Origin: Piezodorus guildinii
Lineage: Eukaryota > Arthropoda > Insecta > Hemiptera > Pentatomidae
Assembly: GCA_023052935.1 (NCBI GenBank)
Contig: CM041292.1
Span: 80,796,169-80,860,168, forward strand
DNA length: 64,000 nt
Direction of reading: 5' to 3'
Shown: one piece after another, positions 57,798 to 64,000 of the stretch
Layout: the number at the start of each line of letters is the position of its first letter
How positions within the stretch are numbered: position 1 is the stretch's first letter
Notes under the pieces: generated by a model
Told to the model about the DNA's origin: nothing
Seen by the model: only the letters and a program-made list of their open reading frames with translations
The model's database searches: none
Position numbers and translations under genes: made by a program

Positions 57798-58745
57798 TTA
57801 ATGTGTTTTCGGGTATTATAATTACGTTTTTTCGAGATGTATTTTTTATCGCTCGCGTGCATATTAACTCGCATTTACTTTTAATGTTTTTTATTGATAT
57901 AGGGGTTAATTAATGTGCTTTCGGGTGGTTATGATTACGTTTTTTGAGCTATATCTTTTATAGCTCATGGGTATTTCAACTCGCATTAAATTTCAATGTT
58001 TTTTATTGATATAGGGGTTAATTAATGTGCATTCGGGTGGTTATGATTACGTTTTTTGAGCTCTATCTTTTATCGCTCATGCGTATTTCAACATGCATTT
58101 ATTTTTAATGTTTTTTATTGATATGGGCATTAATTTATTGTGCTTTCGGGTGGTTATGATTACGTTTTTCGAGCTGTATTTTTTATCGCTCATGCGTATT
58201 TTAACTCGCATTGATTTTTAATGTTTTTTATTGATATGGGCATTAATTGTTGTGCTTTCGGGTGGTTATGATTACGTTTTTCGAGCTGTATTTTTTATCG
58301 CTCATGGGTATTTCAACTCGCATTTACTTTTTATGTTTTTTATTGATATAGGGATTAATTAATGTGCTTTCGGGTGGTGATGATTACGTTTTTTGAGCTC
58401 TATCTTTTATAGCTCATGGGTATTTCAACTCGCATTAAATTTCAATGTTTTTATTGTTATAGGGGTTAATTAATGTGCATTCGGGTGGTTATGATTATGT
58501 TTTTTGAGCTCTATCTTTTATCGCTCATGCGTATTTCAACTTGCATTTATTTTTAATGTTTTTTATGGATATGGGCATTAATTTATTGTGCTTTCGGGTG
58601 GTTATGATTACGTTTTTCGAGCTGTATTTTTTATCGCTCATGCGTATTTCAACTCGCATTTCAATGTTTTTATTGATATAGGGATTGATTATTGTGCTTT
58701 CGGGTGTTTATGATTAAGTTTTTGATTGATATTGGGATTGATTTT
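57798..58745. repeat. ~112-bp tandem array, left arm, nine units
   Basis: CGGGT anchors at 57810, 57922, 58034, 58147, 58259, 58371, 58482, 58595 and 58701. Spacings are 111-113 bp apart from the last (106). Unit variants (GGGTATTTC + TTAAATTTCAATG; GAGCTCTATC; CGAGCTGTATT) recur every fourth unit: 57922 with 58371, 58034 with 58482, 58147 with 58595. Confidence 0.92.
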
Positions 58746-59479
58746 TTTGTTTTTAGTTCTCATTATAAGGTTGCTGGAATATACATTATTTAGCTTTTTT
58801 ATTTATTTATTTATTTTTATTTAATATTATTATTTTTTTTTTATATAAAAGGATCAGTTATAGTTCCTTTTTTAGCGTCCTGAGTAAGTTTTTTCAACTA
58901 AATATTTTAAAATGGACTCACTTCCTCACTTGTTCTTACAATTATTTGATAATTTAATTGAGGAATCGTTTATTCTATTTTCGGGTGTTCTTATCACATT
59001 ATTTGCACCTTATTTGTTATCGCTTTTACTCATTTTAAGTTACTGTTCCTATTTCATAAATATTTGATAGATACTAATACTAATACAGTTTATGACATTT
59101 TTTTATAGCAAATGCACATTTTAACTTAAATAAAAAGTGATCTAGAACAATCCGCAATTGCGATGAAACATCCAGTTAAAAAAAGTAATCAGAACGTGCA
59201 AAAACACAACAAATAATTTTTACTTCAAATTATAACATAATATCTACGGTATGTAGAAATTCCCAAGCGCATAAAAGAATAATGTTCAAAACACCTAATC
59301 AGAATCCCCTAAAACAAAAACAAAGAAAGACCACTTTATCAAAATGAAAAATGATATTAGCTCTAAGTTTAAAGGCGCACGCGCTATAGAATAAGCAGTC
59401 CAAAAAAAGTTTTTTCATAACAACCCAAAAACACAAGTATAGATCCCTATAACAATAAAAAGATTAAAAGTGCAGCTAA
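58746..59479. other. Central spacer of the foldback element
   Basis: AT-rich, without a long frame. Degraded 112-bp-like phrases occur (TTTTCGGGTGTTCTTATCAC at ~58978; CATAACAACCCAAAAACAC at ~59417), so the array probably once extended further inward. Confidence 0.6.
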
Positions 59480-60444
59480 ATAACAACAATTAAACAAGTA
59501 AACAATAAATACAGCTCAAAAAACGTAATTATAAGACCCGCAAAGACAATTACTAACCTATATATCAATAAAAAACATTAAAAGTATATGCGAGTTAAAA
59601 TACGCATAAGCGATAAAAGATAGAGCTCAAAAAACGTCATCATAACCACCCGAAAGCACATTAAGTAATCCCTATATAAAAAAAACAAAAAAAACATTAA
59701 CAGTAAATGCAAGTTGAAATACCCATGAGCGATAAAAGATAGAGCTCAAAAAACGTAATCATAACCACCCGAATGCACAATAATTCATCCCTACATAAAT
59801 AAAAAACATTAAAAGTAACTGCGAGTTGAAATACGCATGAGCGATAAAAAAATACAGCTCGAAAAACGTAATCATAACTACCCGAAAGCACAACAATTAA
59901 TGCCCATATCAATAAAAAACATTAAAAGTAAATGCGAGTTGAAATACGCATGAGCGATAAAAAATACAGCTCGAAAAACGTAATCATAACCACCCGAAAG
60001 CACAACAATTAATGCCCATATCAATAAAAAACATTAAAAGTAAATGCAAGTTGAAATACGCATGACGATACATAAACATAGAGCTCAAAAAACGTAATCA
60101 TAACCACCCGAAAGCACATTAATTAATCCCTATATCAATAAAAAACATTGAAATTTAATGCGAGTTGAAATACCCATGAGCTATAAAAGATAGAGCTCAA
60201 AAAACGTAATCATAACCATCCGAAAGCACATTAATTAATCCCTATATCAATAAAAAACATTAAAAGTAAATGCGAGTTGAAATACCCATGAACGATAAAA
60301 AATACAGCTCGATAAACGTGATTATAATACCCGAAAACACATTAATTAATCCCTATATCAATAAAAAACATTAAAAGTAAATGCGAGTTAATATGCACGC
60401 TAGCGATAAAAAATACATCTCGAAAAACGTAATTATAATACCCG
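59480..60444. repeat. ~112-bp tandem array, right arm, nine units inverted
   Basis: Anchors (CCCGAAAGCA and variants) at about 59536, 59651, 59770, 59883, 59995, 60109, 60221, 60332 and 60443. The order of variants mirrors the left arm, read from the outside in. Confidence 0.9.
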
Positions 60445-60701
60445 AAAACACATTAATTATTCCCAAAAACTATCCCTCCCCTCTAAAAATTCAAAATCAA
60501 CAACTATTTTGAAACTAAATATTGTTTTAAATTTTAGTTCGTAAAAAACAGAACTTGATATCAAATATCTAAAAAACAACAAAAAAACAGTGATATGATA
60601 TGCCAAAATTATTAAAAAAGTCATAATTTTAATTAAACTAATTATTTTTCAATAAATAAATAAATAAAACGGAATATTTAAGGCTAGAAGTGAAGAAAAA
60701 G

Positions 60702-60890
60702 GTGACATTTGACTTGGAAAAGGTAACATTTGAAATGGAAAAGGTGACATTTGAAATGGAAAAGTTGACATTTGAAATGGAAATGGTTACATTTGACTTG
60801 GAAAGGGTTACATTTGACTTGGAAAAGGTTACATTTGACTTGGAAAAAGTTACATTTGACTTGGAAAAGGTTACAATTGACTTGGAAATG
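60702..60890 (+). repeat. 21-bp tandem array, right arm, nine units
   Basis: Nine units, one more than in the left arm; the extra unit is a GACTTGGAAAAG type near the outer end. Confidence 0.95.
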
Positions 60891-60904
60891 CTATATTTAA
60901 AGAC

Positions 60905-61745
60905 ATCCTAACACTCAGCTAAGAAAAGTAAAACCTACTTCATTTTAAAATTTAAAATACATAAATAATTTTTGAATGAAGAATAAACTTTTGGTGTTAT
61001 TTTGAAGAAGTAATTGATGTAATTTTTAAAATAATTTTCAGTCGAATCATTTTGAAATGTTCTGTTGCACCTCAAGCTCTCAGTTCACCCAAAAGCATAA
61101 TGTTGAAAACAAATAAAATATTTCTCCGCTAATTAATAAAACTTTTTAAAATAATAAATAAGGAATTGTAAAAACACATAGCTATTAGGACCTCGTGCTT
61201 ACCATAAACACGATCAAAGGAAGATATATTGGAAGGAGACTCTAAAATAAGAGACTATTAATTTACTCTTACAAGTTCCGACCGCTCACTACTTGGTGGG
61301 TCGTCTCTAGAGAACAGAACTTCTATATCAACATGTTTCTTCAGTGTGCATATTACATGTGTCACAACTTCATAATAATATTCCTTTGTAAAATAATTGT
61401 CTTTACTTATTTTAATGTTTCTATTAAAAACAAATAAAAATAACCGGTGTATTAGGGTTGAATAGTTAAGGTCTTATTTTCACTAAAATACAAATTGCAT
61501 GTTAAGAACCCTAAATATTCATCTTAGACTAAATCCCAGAATAAAACGAAAAAAATGTGCCTAAAGCTACGTATGATATTTATTCTCATGATGAGAATCA
61601 TTGGATATGCCCAAATATAGCTGTAGAAACTCAAAAATAAGATGAAGGAAACTCGCTCAAAAGTTATTATAAAGAACATGGGTTTTTCTGTAGAATTTCT
61701 ACAGGAAATTGTGAACTTTATTTATTTACTGACTAAATATGAAAA
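60905..61745. other. No recognised gene
   Basis: Right flank of the foldback element; AT-rich without placed repeats. Confidence 0.5.
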
Positions 61746-62945
61746 ATCTGGTGCGGGCAACAAACGACTTTCACTTACCTCCATTTTTAAAATCAATGAA
61801 AGAGTTTTCAAAAACAGTTAGAGATAAAAATACGTAAAACTATTAAGGAATTAGTTAGATTGAATTTATATAAAAACATGTGTTTTATTAAAAAATCTAT
61901 TATATTATTATCTAAAATAATCAGTTAGTTTTATGTTAATTTCATCACTATCGATTAACTTTTAAAAGCGTGTGTATGAGATAATATTTTTTTCAAAAAA
62001 CCTTTAGCTTTCCAACGGTATATCATACATGTATAGTACTGCTCTTATGTTCAAAAACGAAAAATTGCATTAAAAAAATATGTTTTCTGTTTTCTCCTTT
62101 AGTTGGGTATCGAATTTATTGAATTTATATATTTACCTGTTTTTCATCAGCGTTAACAAGATAATATAGTTATTTTTATTTTACAAAATTAAAGGTACTT
62201 TAGGGAAAGAAAATTTAAAATATCGGCATTTAAGCCCTGTCAGACCATTTTTATCCAAATAAAACCTACATGATATTAAAGCGCATTAAATTTTACATCG
62301 ATACAGCGAGTATAATAAAAATCATCGGAACCGTTTTTGAGAAAATCGAAAAAAGGTGCAAAATGCATGGTATAAAGTGCCTCTTCTGGTAAGCTCATTT
62401 TGATGAAAAAAGTTTTGTCACGTCTCGGGTGTATAGTTGTCTTAAATACGAAATTTCAGTTTCATAGGACTTACGTTTCCGCCCGGGAGTTACCACACAC
62501 ACACAGACCTTTTTGCGGGACTTGGTTGTTGTTTGTTTTTGTTTATTTATTTAACGTCACTTTATGCTACTATGGCTAATCGGACGATGCTACAGTGGGA
62601 GTCCTAAATTTTGCCTATCCAGGTTTTATTAGGATAGGGATCTTTAACGAGTACCTGACATCACACAGGCTCGGGACCACCTTTTAACGTCCCCTCCGAA
62701 GGACGGCGTAACTAAGGATTTTTTACTCCCATTAAAAAATCCTAGGACCACCTGCGAGTTTGAACCCGTGACCTTCAGCATGGGAGGCTGTTACGCTAGC
62801 CACCCAGCTACAAGTGATCCCTGCGGGACTTGGTTATTTGGACTCAGGGAACCCTAAAACGTGTATTTCCGTTGAAAACTGGAATTCAAAAATTTTCACG
62901 ATCGCAATACTTCCCCTTACTATTTATAGTAAGTGAAAGTAAAAA
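61746..62945 (+). mobile_element. Family A, near full-length, with a SINE inside
   Basis: Starts ATCTGGTGCGGGCAACAAAC, then GACTTTCACTTACCTCC. All landmarks of the 32342 copy follow in order, ending with CCCTTACTATTTATAGTAAG and TGAAAGTAAAAA. Without the 294-bp SINE and one duplicated site it is ~890 bp, the same length as the copy at 32342. The two are similar enough to align by eye throughout. Confidence 0.85.
62528..62821 (-). mobile_element. SINE family S1, full-length reference copy
   Basis: 294 bp on the minus strand: head with A box (TAGCTGGGTGGCTAGC) and B box (GGGTTCAAACTC), body, and AAATAAATAAAC tail. Exact 14-bp duplication TGCGGGACTTGGTT at 62514-62527 and 62822-62835. The uninterrupted site exists in the family A copy at ~33111-33130, an empty-site comparison. 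Confidence 0.93.
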
Positions 62946-63244
62946 CCCTACAAATTTTACAAAATGATTCATCGTTTTCAAATTATAATATTATGCAAAT
63001 GTTATTTATATAGCTCTGTGGGATATTTACTTTATATTAATATAGAAATAAATGAAAGAGCTAGAGAAATACGAATCAGCTACATTGTCAATAATACATA
63101 TCTGAAGAAAAGACACAATCGTTACTACATTCCTAGATCCAATCCAAAATTTGGTATTCCCAAATTCGTTCTCTGGACAGACAGGTTTTTTAATATTTTT
63201 ATAATTAATCGCGGAGTCAAGATTCCAAAACTAGATTTTTTTCT

Positions 63245-63795
63245 TTAGCTTCAAAAATTAAATTTCATTAACTTTCCAACGGTATATTATTCATTCGTAT
63301 GATTCCTATTGTTTCCGATAAACGAAAACCCTTAAGCTGGAAAAATATTTCTCCTTGAATTAATTATTAATTTTTTTTCATATTTGTAGATTCTTGACAG
63401 TTCAAACGCTGGAGTAAGGTGAATTATTAAAAATAAAATAAAAGATATTTTGAAAAAAGGCACTTTTACACATTGGTCACTGAAAGCAAAAAAACTTTGC
63501 TAAGGATATAACCTACATGACATTAAAGCCAACTTAATAATGCATTCATAAAATGAGCTTAATCAAAATCCCAAGAGCCGTTTTCAAGGAAATGGTAAAA
63601 TTTTGGGCTAAATGGTTTAAGATTTTTTTTTTTTTTTTTTTGAGGTTATATTAACACAGACACCTTTGGGAGACTTGGTATTTTGGTCTTAGGGGACCTT
63701 AAAACGTATTTCATCGTTAAAATATCGGATTCAAAATTTGTTAGATCGCAAAACCTGTCTTCACTATATATATAGGTTAATGAAAGTAAAAGTTT
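63245..63795 (+). repeat. Family A, 3' two-thirds, diverged
   Basis: AACTTTCCAACGGTATATTA, ATAACCTACATGACATTAAA, GAGCTTAATCAAAATCC, GGGAGACTTGGTATTTTGGT, then a decayed terminal hairpin and AATGAAAGTAAAAG. In order, without insertions. Confidence 0.7.
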
Positions 63796-64000
63796 TATTA
63801 TGTTGTGCATGAAAAAAAAAATGTAAATATTATTAAACATAATATTTCATGTTTGAGGTCAAACCCGAAGGAGAAATTTCCAATATCAAGAAGCAAGCAC
63901 ACACCATGTGCATCATGTTATATGATAATGATAGAGAATTGAAATGAAACAGGATTCTATCTATGGTGAAGCCTACTTAACCATAGCACATTATTTAAAT
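63796..64000. other. No recognised feature to the window end
   Basis: Short AT-rich remainder. Confidence 0.5.

Larger units (their letters stand above)
57371..60904. mobile_element. Large foldback element: ~1.4-kb inverted arms built of tandem repeats
   Basis: Arms 57371-58745 and about 59480-60904 are reverse complements. From outside in, each has a short end (CTATAT-TAAAGA), a 21-bp array, a ~250-bp single-copy piece that is almost identical between arms, and nine ~112-bp units. A ~0.7-kb AT-rich spacer (58745-59480) without a long frame separates them. Long inverted repeats made of direct subrepeats define foldback (FB/Galileo-like) transposons. No transposase is present and no target duplication was found, so the class is inferred from architecture. 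Confidence 0.85.

Noticed and set aside
57798..58745. CRISPR-like array
   Set aside because: Repeats are contiguous 112-bp units without unique spacers, in eukaryotic-looking DNA.

Overview
The window is AT-rich, intron-scale eukaryotic DNA that looks like insect or other arthropod intergenic sequence. It has no bacterial-style operons and no dense genes. Recognisable content is almost entirely transposable elements: a Ty3/Gypsy LTR retrotransposon, several non-LTR (LINE) lineages, tRNA-derived SINEs, deleted mariners, MITE-like and foldback elements, tandem repeats and TA/CA/CT microsatellites. I recognise no host protein-coding gene. Organism identity is inferred only from composition and element types.

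Left part (1-8.5 kb): a minus-strand Gypsy gag-pol that reads open to the window edge, its primer-binding site and part of an LTR; then about five copies of a ~190-bp tandem repeat, with a more diverged set of the same period further right; then a decayed LINE end.

Middle (8.5-57 kb): layered insertions into older repeats. One abundant dispersed family, called family A here (about 0.9 kb, subterminal hairpin at its 3' end), appears at least 13 times, mostly as relics. SINEs, LINEs and a hAT-like MITE have landed inside copies of it. Several insertions keep exact target-site duplications, so the order of events can be read: a LINE inside a SINE (11269-12060), a LINE inside another LINE (34002-34507), a SINE and a MITE inside family A (14428-16075), a LINE inside family A (47385-47818) and a SINE inside family A with a SINE-free relative elsewhere (62514-62835 versus about 33111). 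Two mariners (24065-24818 and 55726-56687) keep both terminal inverted repeats but have lost the middle of the transposase. Two long hairpin elements lie at 42.7 and 44.7 kb.

Right part (57.4-60.9 kb): the most striking structure is a ~3.5-kb foldback element. Each ~1.4-kb arm has an outer 21-bp tandem array (8 units left, 9 right), a near-identical ~250-bp middle, and an inner array of nine ~112-bp units. The 112-bp units show a 4-unit (about 448 bp) higher-order pattern. The two arms are mirror images around a ~0.7-kb spacer. The window closes with two further family A copies.

These elements do not form a pathway. They are independent parasites whose nesting gives a relative history: old family A and LINE relics first, then SINEs, short LINE insertions and MITEs, with the low-divergence palindromes probably among the youngest.
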